A stretch of DNA of 64,000 nt from Ignavibacteria bacterium (GTDB lineage: Bacteria; Bacteroidota; Ignavibacteria; Kapaibacteriales; Kapaibacteriaceae), in the NCBI GenBank assembly GCA_016191145.1, contig JACPPD010000004.1, forward strand, positions 62,001 through 126,000, in the 5' to 3' direction. Positions 54,033 through 63,569 of this stretch are shown here, in pieces. The notes under the pieces are model-generated. The model was not told the DNA's origin. It saw only the letters and a program-made list of their open reading frames with translations, and searched no databases. The first letter of the stretch is position 1, and each line of letters opens with the position of its first letter. A program made the position numbers and the translations under genes.

Positions 54033-54635
54033 ATGTTTACTGGCATCATTGAGGAAATCGGAAAAATTGACTCTGTGCAAAGAGACGCCGACAGCACAGT
54101 ATTTCACATTGCGGCTGGCATTGTCATAAAGGATCTCAAGGTAGATCATTCAGTGAGCGTCGCTGGCTGCTGTCTTACCGTTACCGATCTCGATGCAAGT
54201 GGATTTGTAGTACGCGCAGTAAAGGAAACGCTTGGGAAGACGACATTGGGAGATTTTCGGGAAGGGGCACACGTCAACCTGGAACGCGCAATGAAATTGT
54301 CTGACAGGTTGGGAGGGCATCTGGTTCAAGGGCACGTAGACGCAACAGGAACGGTCCATTCTGTAACGCATCTCGATCAGGGCGTTGAGATGTGGATCAG
54401 TTACCCAAAACGATACTCAGCATGGGTTGTTCCGGCCGGCTCCATTTGCGTTAACGGAGTTTCGCTAACCATTGCTGAGTTATCGGTTGAGAAATTTAAG
54501 GTTGCTCTCATTCCGCACACGCTGGTTCACACAACCTTTGGCGACATCGGAGCATCTGATAAAGTCAATCTTGAATTTGACATGATAGCGAAGTACATCG
54601 AGACTGTGGTTGCCCGTCGCCAATGGCCTTCGTAG
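54033..54635 (+). CDS. ribE: Riboflavin synthase alpha chain
   Basis: 200 residues with the two homologous lumazine-binding domains: MFTGIIEEIGKIDSV ... GCCLTVTD, then LVQGHVDATGTVHSVTH ... NGVSLTIAEL. It converts two lumazines to riboflavin. No FMN riboswitch is seen upstream and no other rib gene is near. Confidence 0.96.
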   Translation: MFTGIIEEIGKIDSVQRDADSTVFHIAAGIVIKDLKVDHSVSVAGCCLTVTDLDASGFVVRAVKETLGKTTLGDFREGAHVNLERAMKLSDRLGGHLVQGHVDATGTVHSVTHLDQGVEMWISYPKRYSAWVVPAGSICVNGVSLTIAELSVEKFKVALIPHTLVHTTFGDIGASDKVNLEFDMIAKYIETVVARRQWPS

Positions 54636-54681
54636 CACCTTCACACTTTCTTTTCAACGCCACGTCAGGCTACGGTCTCAC

Positions 54682-55086
54682 TTAATAAAAATATTTAAGA
54701 ATAACGCTCATGCCGGGGCCTGACACGACAAACTCAACGTCGTCTGCAAGGTGACGAATCAGAAAAACACCTCTGCCTCCTTCCCTCATCAGATTTTCGG
54801 GCAGACGCGGGTCGGGAACATTGTTGGGATTGAAACCCTGGCCGGCATCCCGTATAATGATGGTTGCCTTGTGCGCTGTTGCAATAACATCTATTGTTAC
54901 AGGTTTTTCCGGATCCAATCCATTACCGTGGATAATTGCATTATTTACAGCTTCGGTAATTGCAACCAGCATGTCGTGATATCTGTCTGGATGGAGAATA
55001 TGCAATTCTTTGATGGCACGAATAAAGGGCTCAACCCGCATGATACTGGTGGTAAGGCTTGGCAGATTGAGGTGGTATGAATTCAT
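54682..55086 (-). CDS. RsbW/SpoIIAB-like anti-sigma histidine-kinase-fold ATPase
   Basis: 134 residues of a single GHKL domain. N-box AITEAVNNAIIHGNG, G1 IRDAGQGFNP and G2 REGGRGVFLIRHLADD are intact. Such proteins phosphorylate STAS proteins and bind sigma factors or other targets. The STAS protein at 8834-9175 is a possible partner. The start overlaps the end of the upstream beta-barrel gene by 4 bp, so the two are coupled. Confidence 0.88.
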   Translation of the reverse strand: MNSYHLNLPSLTTSIMRVEPFIRAIKELHILHPDRYHDMLVAITEAVNNAIIHGNGLDPEKPVTIDVIATAHKATIIIRDAGQGFNPNNVPDPRLPENLMREGGRGVFLIRHLADDVEFVVSGPGMSVILKYFY

Positions 55087-57071
55087 AAGGCCACTCTGGC
55101 CTGCATGGCCAGGCGCGGGATTTCAACCTTTTTGTTCGGTTCAATAGTTTGAAATTCGTAGTATCCAGATAGGATTAAAGTGGAACCGCTTGACGGACTA
55201 TAGCGAATATCTACTTCCGGAGCCCAGGATCTAACTGAAGCGGTAAGAGACGATTCACCGGCGGGCACCATCAGCCTCCTTTGTTTGAATGCATATAACC
55301 TAATTCCCGCACCAACTTCCCATGCTGTTTGCGACCTGGAAAAAATAAGGAATTTGGTTATGTACTCTAGCGTACCGTTCGAAGGCAACTCCGAAAAATC
55401 ACTCCAAAGCAATGTTGACGTTTCAAAGTATTGAACTACCGATGGTATTTCAAAACTCATCGATGGAGTGAACCTGATTATCACGCTGTCGCGATAGAGA
55501 ATTTTCCGGTAGCCATAGGAGCGTATGGTTGCTCCCTGGCTTTCAAAATCGTAGACCGTGTAATTAGCCAGCACTTCGAATGTAGGCATCATTGATACCA
55601 CTGCCCCACGGATGAATACAAACGGCGACAATCGGATTACGCCATTCTGATTATTCTGCTCACTGTTTGTGGACCGGAGGAACACAGTGTGAAGGAGCTG
55701 ACTGGACAGAGAAACACCAACGATGAGAAGTTCGGATATCGTGTGACTATACCGAATTTTTGCCAATGCATTCAACTCGTCTCTGTCATCATTGTTAAGA
55801 TCACTTGGTGTATCATATCGCAGCAGCCACCACGTCCATTCCGCAGTTATAGTATCCCTTTCGGCCGGATTCCATAAGGCTCGGGCAAACAGCCGTAAGC
55901 GCGACGTTGTGTTATCGCGTTGCGATTCTTGCAGACGTATCGTATTCAGTTCCGTCTCGCCAATCGAATTCAACGGCGCCACGGTATTCGATTCGTTTCT
56001 AACGAATATCGAGCCCCCTCCCATTAAATTCATTTGTTTAAGCTGTAGTGAAAGCCTTCCTTCGATGTCAACAACAAATTCCGCAAGCGTGCGGCTAACG
56101 GCAGATATCGGAACGTCGGCGATTGCTTGCCCGTATGACCGTTGAATGGAATTAGCCTGCAGCATTCCAACCGACCCGAACGAAAAGACCTTGTTGATTT
56201 TGTAATCGAGATTAAAATCAGATCCTATTCTGTCTTCATTTCTATTCTCGACGGCCAGCGGTGCTGGTATTCCGGAAATTTTTGTGAAGTACTGTCGGCG
56301 TAAAGTCGAAGCGCCTGCGCCAATCGTGAGGACCGATCCTTCAAGTGTACTGCGTTCAAGGTCGATACGCACATCGGCATCACTGTTTGTTCTAGCGGCA
56401 TCCAGTTTGTGCCATCCGCCCAAGCCCCTTGCGCTTATGTACCAATCATCGAGATTCAGATGGTTGATAGTTGCCACGCCTCCAACGAGAGATCCCGTTG
56501 CCTCCACGCCAAGCTGTGTTGTAGCTTCAGCCCCGGTAAATGCCTCGATTTGCCACGATCTGGCGTTGGGACTTACATCGGAGAGTTCGCTGAGCCTGAC
56601 GCCGACGGCACCTGAACCCCTTTTAAGTGAAGAAAGGCCAACAGAACGAGAGTCCTGGGATACAATCCAAGCTCCTCTGGCAATACCCGACATCAGGAAG
56701 CCACCAGTACCTGGACCAATCGGCAAGTCCAGTGAAAGCTGTGCTGTTTCATCGTCGCGGACGGCAATGGTCTGAGTTCTGAAAATCGTGCCATAGTAGA
56801 CATTTGCAAAACGTACCCAGCCCGACCTACCGGAGTAACCTGTTGCTATGAAAGGAACTTGCACGTCCGCATTTCCGGTAAACCGAAATGTGCTCGCCAA
56901 TTTGTCCACGCCGTAGTAAAGCCCACCCCCGGGCACGATCTGCGGGGGCTCCATCAATGGCAGAAGGTCTTGAGCTGTAACAAATCGAGGAAAAATGAGG
57001 ATCAAGATCGTGACTACCGTCGCTAAGACAGCCTGGTGTAAACGAATTTTCTTGAATCCTGACTTGAGCAT
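55083..57071 (-). CDS. Predicted outer membrane beta-barrel protein
   Basis: 662 residues with a signal peptide (LATVVTILILIFPRFVTAQ). The rest alternates polar and hydrophobic residues in strand pairs of barrel type with aromatic girdle positions, ending in a hydrophobic final strand (EIPRLAMQARVAL). I recognise no named family. It is coupled to an anti-sigma-like ATPase downstream, which may tie envelope state to regulation, though that is speculation. Confidence 0.65.
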   Translation of the reverse strand: MLKSGFKKIRLHQAVLATVVTILILIFPRFVTAQDLLPLMEPPQIVPGGGLYYGVDKLASTFRFTGNADVQVPFIATGYSGRSGWVRFANVYYGTIFRTQTIAVRDDETAQLSLDLPIGPGTGGFLMSGIARGAWIVSQDSRSVGLSSLKRGSGAVGVRLSELSDVSPNARSWQIEAFTGAEATTQLGVEATGSLVGGVATINHLNLDDWYISARGLGGWHKLDAARTNSDADVRIDLERSTLEGSVLTIGAGASTLRRQYFTKISGIPAPLAVENRNEDRIGSDFNLDYKINKVFSFGSVGMLQANSIQRSYGQAIADVPISAVSRTLAEFVVDIEGRLSLQLKQMNLMGGGSIFVRNESNTVAPLNSIGETELNTIRLQESQRDNTTSRLRLFARALWNPAERDTITAEWTWWLLRYDTPSDLNNDDRDELNALAKIRYSHTISELLIVGVSLSSQLLHTVFLRSTNSEQNNQNGVIRLSPFVFIRGAVVSMMPTFEVLANYTVYDFESQGATIRSYGYRKILYRDSVIIRFTPSMSFEIPSVVQYFETSTLLWSDFSELPSNGTLEYITKFLIFSRSQTAWEVGAGIRLYAFKQRRLMVPAGESSLTASVRSWAPEVDIRYSPSSGSTLILSGYYEFQTIEPNKKVEIPRLAMQARVAL

Positions 57072-57185
57072 TAAATTTTTTCCATGTAACTTTTACCTAT
57101 TGGAATGGTTTGGAACTCCTGTTATAATTGTAGCAGAAGCAAGGAGGGGCGATCCTACTTCTTTCACATCAATAGGATTTGGTGA

Positions 57186-58280
57186 ATGGCCATTTCTGCG
57201 CCTAGAACAATTTTACTCATAGACGCCAACGAAGAGCGTCGGAATGAGACTGCCAAGAGGTTACTCGACAGCAGGCTTTCGGTATTGGTGGCACCCGATC
57301 TGGCTGCTTCGCAGGCACTTGTTCGGCACCATAGACCATCGTGCGTACTTCTCGATGCTGCATTTCTTCGGTATGAAGACCTTCGAGAAAAATTATACAT
57401 CCACGGTCTCAACGTCGATACTCCCTTTGTTGTTCTTGCAGATGATTCCGAGCCCCTTACCAGTACAAGCGTACCCTATGGCGTAATCTCACGCCCACTA
57501 ACCGAGGCAGGCATCCATTCATTGTTAGCCTTGCAGGGATTACCTGTTTTAGGCGAAACTCCACCTGTCATCCAGCCAGTAAGCACGCAGCCTTCGTTGT
57601 TGTACGCTTTGCCACACGAATATCGCACACCGCTCACGGATATCATTGGACAAGCCTCGTACCTGCATGGGCATGCGCGCGACACGAAGCCGGAGGAGAT
57701 CCGCGAAGTCAGCGCTGAAATTTTGTCCGCTGCAAGAAGATTGTTGCGGGTCACTGACAACTTCTTGATGTACGCTCAGATTGAAACGCTTTCGGAGAGT
57801 CCCCTTCACGTGGAGCGAATGCGCCAATGTACAACCACCGAGCCGGCATCCATTATTTACGACACGGTTATTCAACGGTCTCTTGCGCACCAGCGCCAGT
57901 CCGATATTTCCATGGCGCTCGATATTGAAGGAATACCTGTAGCAATGATGGAGCAGCATTTGGACAAGGTTGCATCGGAGCTCATCGACAATGCGTTGTA
58001 TTTCTCGCGTCAGGGAACGCCCGTGAGCATTTCAGCAACACCTACTGACAGGGAAATTATTTTCAGCATCCGAGATCACGGTGTTGGTATGCAGGAGCAG
58101 GAGCTCCTCCAAATTGGCGCCTACCGCCAATTCCGGAGGAAGACGCAGGAGCAGCAGGGTATCGGACTTGGACTCGTCATTGCAAAACGTCTAATAGAAC
58201 TACACGGCGGAACGTTTACCATCTCTTCCGCTCTAGGCCTCGGCACAAGCATCACGTTCAGTATTCCCCGCGCTGCATAG
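57186..58280 (+). CDS. Receiver-histidine kinase hybrid
   Basis: 364 residues. An N-terminal receiver (ILLIDANEERRNETAKRLLD, phospho-acceptor Asp in SCVLLDAAFL) lacks the usual beta5 Lys. A HisKA dimerisation helix follows with ALPHEYRTPLTDIIGQ (phospho-His), then a full HATPase_c domain: VASELIDNALYFSRQ, IRDHGVGMQEQEL and GIGLGLVIAKRLIELHGG. There are no transmembrane segments, so the kinase is cytoplasmic and probably takes a signal from its receiver. No cognate regulator is adjacent. Confidence 0.88.
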   Translation: MAISAPRTILLIDANEERRNETAKRLLDSRLSVLVAPDLAASQALVRHHRPSCVLLDAAFLRYEDLREKLYIHGLNVDTPFVVLADDSEPLTSTSVPYGVISRPLTEAGIHSLLALQGLPVLGETPPVIQPVSTQPSLLYALPHEYRTPLTDIIGQASYLHGHARDTKPEEIREVSAEILSAARRLLRVTDNFLMYAQIETLSESPLHVERMRQCTTTEPASIIYDTVIQRSLAHQRQSDISMALDIEGIPVAMMEQHLDKVASELIDNALYFSRQGTPVSISATPTDREIIFSIRDHGVGMQEQELLQIGAYRQFRRKTQEQQGIGLGLVIAKRLIELHGGTFTISSALGLGTSITFSIPRAA

Positions 58281-58328
58281 GCCCACGATACCTCGAAATG
58301 GTGCCGGGTTACTCCTCAGAGTAAGACA

Positions 58329-60548
58329 TCACACCTGCTCCAGGCGGGCATAGCTAAGCATCAGCTGCTTTTTCTGTCCGTTGCTAAACTCAACCGTAGC
58401 TTTTGCCGACGAGCCGTAGCCGCTGACGTCGACTACTACACCAACACCAAACATTGGATGTTTGACGCGCTGGCCAGTCTTTACAGATTGTTTAACACTC
58501 AGCTGTGAATAGTCTTCTTTAACAGGCATCTGGGAATACGTTTCAACAGTGCGCCTAATTTTTGCTGACACGGCAACAGATCTGCCAGACGGAGCAAGTG
58601 TATTCTGGTCGAGTTCTGATAAAAATGTTGATGGTCTGGAAAATGATAATTCGCCGAAACGGTATCGGCGCTCAGCATACGAGAGGATCAATTCTTCGCG
58701 TGCCCTGGTAATGCCAACATAAAACAGGCGCCTCTCTTCCTCCTGCTCGCCTGGATCCGTTTCCGCTTTTGCAAGAGGGAACAATCCCTGTTCCAAACCT
58801 GCGATAACAACAAGCGGAAATTCCAGCCCTTTGGAAGCATGCATCGTCATCAATGCAATACGGTTTGATCCAAGCTGCGGATCGTCTTGTTCACTCACGA
58901 GCGCCACTGTTTCGAGATACGATGCGAGCGTGAGATTTTCTTCGATTTCCTGTTGTTCGAGAATGTGGTCGAGAATACGCTCGATGTTGTTCCACTTATC
59001 GAGGGATTCCTCCGTGTCCTGCTGCTTATACATGGTTGGCAGCCCAGTCGATTCTATATACTGCTGCGCCAGCGTTGCTGGTGGCAAATCATTAAGCACT
59101 TCGCGGTGCCGTTCAACTAGCTCCACGAAATTGCGGGCAGCAGTTACAACGCGCTGCTGAATCTGGGGCACCACGCTTGCATCGGCCATAACATCAAAGA
59201 GCGTAGTTGAATTATTTACAGCATACTCTTGCATTCGGTTAAGTGAAGTTTGACCGATGCCTCTGGCCGGTTCATTAACAATGCGCAACAAACTCTCCGC
59301 GTCGGCCGGATTTACAAGCAGGCGCAAGTATGCCAGCGTGTCTTTCACTTCCTTGCGTTTGTAGAAGCTAACGCCGCTTACTATTAAGTATGGCAGGTTG
59401 GCCCTCCGCAGCGCGTCTTCGAGAGCCTGCGATTGGGCATTAGTCCGGTAAAGAACGGCAGTGTCGCTATAACGGTACAGATTCTTTTCAATGCGATTCT
59501 TAATTGTTCTTACAATAGACTCAGCTTCTTCCCTATCGTCCCTGCATGACAATACAGTGATCTTCTCACCCTCGACGTTTTCCGTCCACAGAGTTTTTCT
59601 CAACTGCTTTTCATTATTTTTTATCACGCTGTCGGCAGCGGCAAGAATAGTCTTTGTCGACCTATAATTCTGTTCTAATCTCACAACACGAGCATCCGGA
59701 TAATCGCGTTCAAATTCGAGGATATTCCTGATATCGGCGCCTCTCCACCGATAGATACTCTGCGCATCATCGCCAACAACACAGATATTTCTAAATTTTT
59801 TTGCTAAGATGTTCACTACTCGGTACTGTGCCCTATTGGTGTCTTGATACTCATCCACGCACAAATATTTAAACCTGTCGTGCATACCTTCGAGAACATC
59901 TGTGTGATTATCGAGAAGAATAATCGTATTCAGAAGCAAATCGTCGAAGTCCATCGCATTGCTATGCTTCAATCGTTTTTCATATAACTCGTAGATCTGA
60001 GCAGTTTGTTTTTCGGAAATAGTTGAAGCGCGTCGAGAGTATTCCTGCCACGACATCATTTCGTTCTTGGCATTCGAGATGCGTCCTTTTACACCATTAG
60101 GGGGCACAGCCTGCTGCGACACACCCAATTGGTTCATCACAGCCTTGATAGCCGCCAGTTGATCGTCAGAATCGTAGATAGTAAAACTCGACGTATATCC
60201 TATTCGATCTGCATGTTGGCGGAGAATCCGTGCAAAAAGAGAGTGAAACGTGCCCACCCACATCGAACGCGATACCGAGCCCCCTACCAATTCACCAACA
60301 CGTTCCTTCATTTCCTGTGCTGCCTTATTGGTAAACGTAAGAGAAAGAATATGCGAGGGATGAACGCCTAGCCGCAGCAGGTAGGCAATCCTAACTGTGA
60401 GTACGCGAGTCTTTCCCGATCCTGCGCCGGCAATGATGAGAAGCGGTCCTTCGGTGTGTGTTACAGCCTCTGCCTGACGCTGGTTCAGACCATCGAGGAG
60501 ATCCTCGGCTGGAACATGATCTGACTGAGAAACAAGTTTTAGTGTCAT
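58329..60548 (-). CDS. pcrA: ATP-dependent DNA helicase PcrA/UvrD
   Basis: 739 residues. Walker A is LIIAGAGSGKTRVLTVRI; the Q-motif LNQRQAEAV precedes it. Other helicase motifs present are FTNKAAQEM, VDEYQDTN, GDDAQSIYRWRGA, LEQNYRST, TMHASKGLEF and VGITRAREEL. The C-terminal RVKHPMFGVGVVVDVSG is the small Tudor-like domain of PcrA that binds RNA polymerase. It acts in nucleotide excision repair and removal of blocked complexes. Confidence 0.96.
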   Translation of the reverse strand: MTLKLVSQSDHVPAEDLLDGLNQRQAEAVTHTEGPLLIIAGAGSGKTRVLTVRIAYLLRLGVHPSHILSLTFTNKAAQEMKERVGELVGGSVSRSMWVGTFHSLFARILRQHADRIGYTSSFTIYDSDDQLAAIKAVMNQLGVSQQAVPPNGVKGRISNAKNEMMSWQEYSRRASTISEKQTAQIYELYEKRLKHSNAMDFDDLLLNTIILLDNHTDVLEGMHDRFKYLCVDEYQDTNRAQYRVVNILAKKFRNICVVGDDAQSIYRWRGADIRNILEFERDYPDARVVRLEQNYRSTKTILAAADSVIKNNEKQLRKTLWTENVEGEKITVLSCRDDREEAESIVRTIKNRIEKNLYRYSDTAVLYRTNAQSQALEDALRRANLPYLIVSGVSFYKRKEVKDTLAYLRLLVNPADAESLLRIVNEPARGIGQTSLNRMQEYAVNNSTTLFDVMADASVVPQIQQRVVTAARNFVELVERHREVLNDLPPATLAQQYIESTGLPTMYKQQDTEESLDKWNNIERILDHILEQQEIEENLTLASYLETVALVSEQDDPQLGSNRIALMTMHASKGLEFPLVVIAGLEQGLFPLAKAETDPGEQEEERRLFYVGITRAREELILSYAERRYRFGELSFSRPSTFLSELDQNTLAPSGRSVAVSAKIRRTVETYSQMPVKEDYSQLSVKQSVKTGQRVKHPMFGVGVVVDVSGYGSSAKATVEFSNGQKKQLMLSYARLEQV

Positions 60549-60563
60549 GGCATAGTGAAAGCT

Positions 60564-61556
60564 TTATAGTTCAACAAATCCAGTTTTCTTATACACTTTC
60601 CTCAACGTCCTACGTGCTCTTTCCCTGGCATGTTCAGCGCCCATCTTTATAACCTTATTTAACGACTCTTCATCTGAGCGAATCTCTAAATATTTCTGAC
60701 GCAGCGGACTAATCAGATCAACCAGCGCTTCACCGACGGCTTCCTTGAAGGGGGCGTAACCACGCCCATCAAATTCCTTTTCAATATCGGCAACAGATTT
60801 ATTGGTAGCTAGATGGTAGAGCGTAATAAGATTCGACACACCGGGTCTGTGTTCTTGATCGTATATGACCTCAGAACCCGAATCCGTGACTGCGCGTCTA
60901 AGCTTTGACCGTATCTGATCGTCGGTATCGGTAAGAAACAACGTGGCGCGTTCATTAGGATCCGACTTGGACATCTTCTTTTCCGGTTCCTGGAGCGACA
61001 TAATTTTTGCCCCAACCTTTGGGATGAACGGTTCCGGGACGGTGAACGTATCCGAGTAAATGTGATTAAAGCGTTCTGCAAGATTTCGCGTCAGCTCAAG
61101 GTGTTGTTTCTGATCTTCACCGACAGGCACGAGGTCGGCATTATAAATAAGAATATCGGCTGCCATCAGAATTGGATACGTAAACAGACCAACGTTAACG
61201 TTATCGGCGTGCTGACTGCTTTTGTCCTTGAACTGCGTCATCCGGGAGCATTCGCCGAAACTCGTCAGGCACGACAAAATCCACTGCAGTTGGCAGTGTT
61301 CGGGCACATGAGACTGAACAAACAGCGTAGACACCGACGCATCGATACCACCGGCGAGATACATTGCTACCACGTCGAGTGTACGCCTGCGAAGTTTTGC
61401 GGGCTCTTGTCGGACAGTAATGGCATGCAGATCGACAACGCAGAACAATCCATTGTATTCGCGCTGAAGTTCCGTCCAATTACGCAGCGCTCCGAAATAC
61501 TGTCCAAGGGTAAGATCGTTGGTGGGTTGCATCCCTGACAGGATTGTGGGTTTCAT
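60564..61556 (-). CDS. trpS: Tryptophan-tRNA ligase
   Basis: 330 residues. The class I motifs are TILSGMQPTNDLTLGQYFGA (HIGH-region variant with Thr, also seen in E. coli TrpS) and KKMSKSDPNERAT. The adenylate-binding DLVPVGEDQKQHLELTR segment is present. It charges tRNA-Trp. It ends 15 bp before pcrA on the same strand. Confidence 0.97.
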   Translation of the reverse strand: MKPTILSGMQPTNDLTLGQYFGALRNWTELQREYNGLFCVVDLHAITVRQEPAKLRRRTLDVVAMYLAGGIDASVSTLFVQSHVPEHCQLQWILSCLTSFGECSRMTQFKDKSSQHADNVNVGLFTYPILMAADILIYNADLVPVGEDQKQHLELTRNLAERFNHIYSDTFTVPEPFIPKVGAKIMSLQEPEKKMSKSDPNERATLFLTDTDDQIRSKLRRAVTDSGSEVIYDQEHRPGVSNLITLYHLATNKSVADIEKEFDGRGYAPFKEAVGEALVDLISPLRQKYLEIRSDEESLNKVIKMGAEHARERARRTLRKVYKKTGFVEL

Positions 61557-61617
61557 CGAGCAAACTTACGGGAAACGATGCCGTGAAAGCTCCGAGATGT
61601 TGTTGCATATTTGTTCT

Positions 61618-62172
61618 ATGCAATTCCATCGCAACTGCATACTCTTCCTCGCCGTCATTTGTGCTTCTACATTTGCCTCCGGTCAGGAGGAAATTGGACT
61701 CTCCTCGCAACCTTCGGCATCGTGGACGATGCTTTCTGTGCATCGGGTGTGGACGCCACAGTTGAATGGTTATCCAAATGGCGGGTTTGGAATGCAGGTT
61801 TTTATTGCCCTTGGTAATACCCGTAATCCATGGCTGGGCTTTTCTCTCCTTGGCACTGGCCTGGAAAAGCGGGATGCACTCGCTATTAACACCGGCATCG
61901 GCACTTGGTTTTTAGGCGACTCTCGCCTTGGAGCATTCTGCTTTGCCATGACGGGCCTCGGCGTTACGTCAAGTTCGGGCTTGGCAAGATTTAACTTTCT
62001 GTCCGATCCCACTACGAGGTATGGTCTTGCATCACAGGCAGGCGTTGGCGGTGCAATCGAAGTGTTCAGTAATGTGAAAATTCATCTCACTGCATTTGGA
62101 ATGTGGTTCACTAACGATGGAGGATTAACTCCGATTGGCCTCCAGGCTGGTCTCACTTTTGGTGGTAAATAA
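61618..62172 (+). CDS. Small predicted outer membrane beta-barrel protein
   Basis: 184 residues from ATG 61618, which begins a signal peptide (MQFHRNCILFLAVICASTF). About eight amphipathic strands follow, rich in Gly and aromatics, ending LTPIGLQAGLTFGGK. It has no named family that I recognise. The aldo/keto reductase gene starts 4 bp after its stop. Confidence 0.65.
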   Translation: MQFHRNCILFLAVICASTFASGQEEIGLSSQPSASWTMLSVHRVWTPQLNGYPNGGFGMQVFIALGNTRNPWLGFSLLGTGLEKRDALAINTGIGTWFLGDSRLGAFCFAMTGLGVTSSSGLARFNFLSDPTTRYGLASQAGVGGAIEVFSNVKIHLTAFGMWFTNDGGLTPIGLQAGLTFGGK

Positions 62173-62176
62173 GTTT

Positions 62177-63568
62177 ATGTCTGCATCGTTTGGCTTTGGC
62201 TGCTACCGGGTCTCGGATACAAACCCCAAGCACGAAGAAGCCCTACGCTTTGCCGTTGCGTCGGGTATATCACTGATCGATACGAGCTCCAATTATGGTA
62301 ATGGCGCCTCGGAAAGACTCGTCGGAAAACTCGATAAACGTCCACTGACGATTACTAAACTTGGCTACGCACAGGGAGAGATCCTTGATATGATGAATGC
62401 ACGGCAGGCAATCAGCGACGCGTATGCAGACGTCGTTAAAGTCGGCGAAGGGATTTCTCACTGCATTCATCCCGATTTCCTCAGCGATGCGTTTGAACGT
62501 TCGCTTGCTCGGCTGGGCTCGGACTCCGTTGATGTCTTGCTCTTGCATAATCCCGAATATTATCTGCAAATCGCACATCAGTCGGGACTTGCAGTTAACG
62601 AAGCCCGAAATGAATTTTATAACCGTATTTATAATGCTTTTAAATGGCTTGAACAACAATGCAGCATTGGCCGCATTCACGCGTATGGTATTTCGTCGAA
62701 TACGTTTGTGAACCAGGCCGACGCTCCGGATTTTGTTTCGCTGGAAAAGTGCATCGCTATTGCTCATTCTGTAGGGGGCTCTGCCAATGCTTTTAAATAC
62801 GCTCAAATGCCTTTGAACATTATTGAACACTATGCCGCAACAACATTGAATCAGGCGTTTGACGAAGAACATGGCTATGCAATGACGACTCTCGAGCTTG
62901 CTAAAGAAAATGACGTTTTAGTCCTAATCAATCGTCCTCTGAATGCAATCGTCGATTCAGATATCATCAGACTTGCTTCACACGAAATTTATCCGCACGC
63001 ACCTCAGACTGCAACTCTGGAATCCAGAGTACATTCGTTGGAAGTTGTGGAACACGATGTGCTGCAGATGCTGATTGCCGCGGGGAACCAAATGCATAGG
63101 TCTGAATTATCCGAAACCTTCCGCGTGGCAGGTTCCCTGTGTCAGTCCTGGAATAAATTCGACGGCTTGATGCATTGGAGGGATGTGCGAAAATCGTTTC
63201 TCGATCCCAGACTTGCACAGGCTGAGCGGTTTCGCTCGTCGGAAGATGAACGCCTTGGAATGTATCTCGATGATGTGCGGAATCTGCTCGACGATATTGA
63301 AAATATATACGCCGTTGAAGAAAATAATTCACTTGAAGAATTGCGACTGACGGCTGCAGAATTATTCGGCCTACCTTCCTTTACACCCCTTCAGCATATT
63401 GCTCTCCATGCCTTACGTTGCACCGATGGCGTGTCTGCTGTTCTTGTTGGTATGCGTACTCCGGAATATGTCCGAGATGTACTGTCGGTATATCACCTGC
63501 CAGAGGCAACCTTCACTCGAGAAAAATGGAATCAGGTTGAAGATCATCTTGTTAGACTGAGCTCATAA
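62177..63568 (+). CDS. Aldo/keto reductase with long C-terminal extension
   Basis: 463 residues from ATG 62177. The AKR catalytic tetrad is present: Asp and Tyr in LIDTSSNYGNGASERL, Lys in LTITKLGYAQG and His in VDVLLLHNPEYY. The barrel covers about the first 310 residues and includes LELAKENDVLVLINRPLNAI. The last ~150 residues (helical, acidic) resemble no common AKR tail but end with a segment like the AKR C-terminus (CTDGVSAVLVGMRTPEYVRD), so the extension is an insertion before it. Substrate unknown. It is co-transcribed with rpe. Confidence 0.87.
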   Translation: MSASFGFGCYRVSDTNPKHEEALRFAVASGISLIDTSSNYGNGASERLVGKLDKRPLTITKLGYAQGEILDMMNARQAISDAYADVVKVGEGISHCIHPDFLSDAFERSLARLGSDSVDVLLLHNPEYYLQIAHQSGLAVNEARNEFYNRIYNAFKWLEQQCSIGRIHAYGISSNTFVNQADAPDFVSLEKCIAIAHSVGGSANAFKYAQMPLNIIEHYAATTLNQAFDEEHGYAMTTLELAKENDVLVLINRPLNAIVDSDIIRLASHEIYPHAPQTATLESRVHSLEVVEHDVLQMLIAAGNQMHRSELSETFRVAGSLCQSWNKFDGLMHWRDVRKSFLDPRLAQAERFRSSEDERLGMYLDDVRNLLDDIENIYAVEENNSLEELRLTAAELFGLPSFTPLQHIALHALRCTDGVSAVLVGMRTPEYVRDVLSVYHLPEATFTREKWNQVEDHLVRLSS

Positions 63569-63569
63569 T

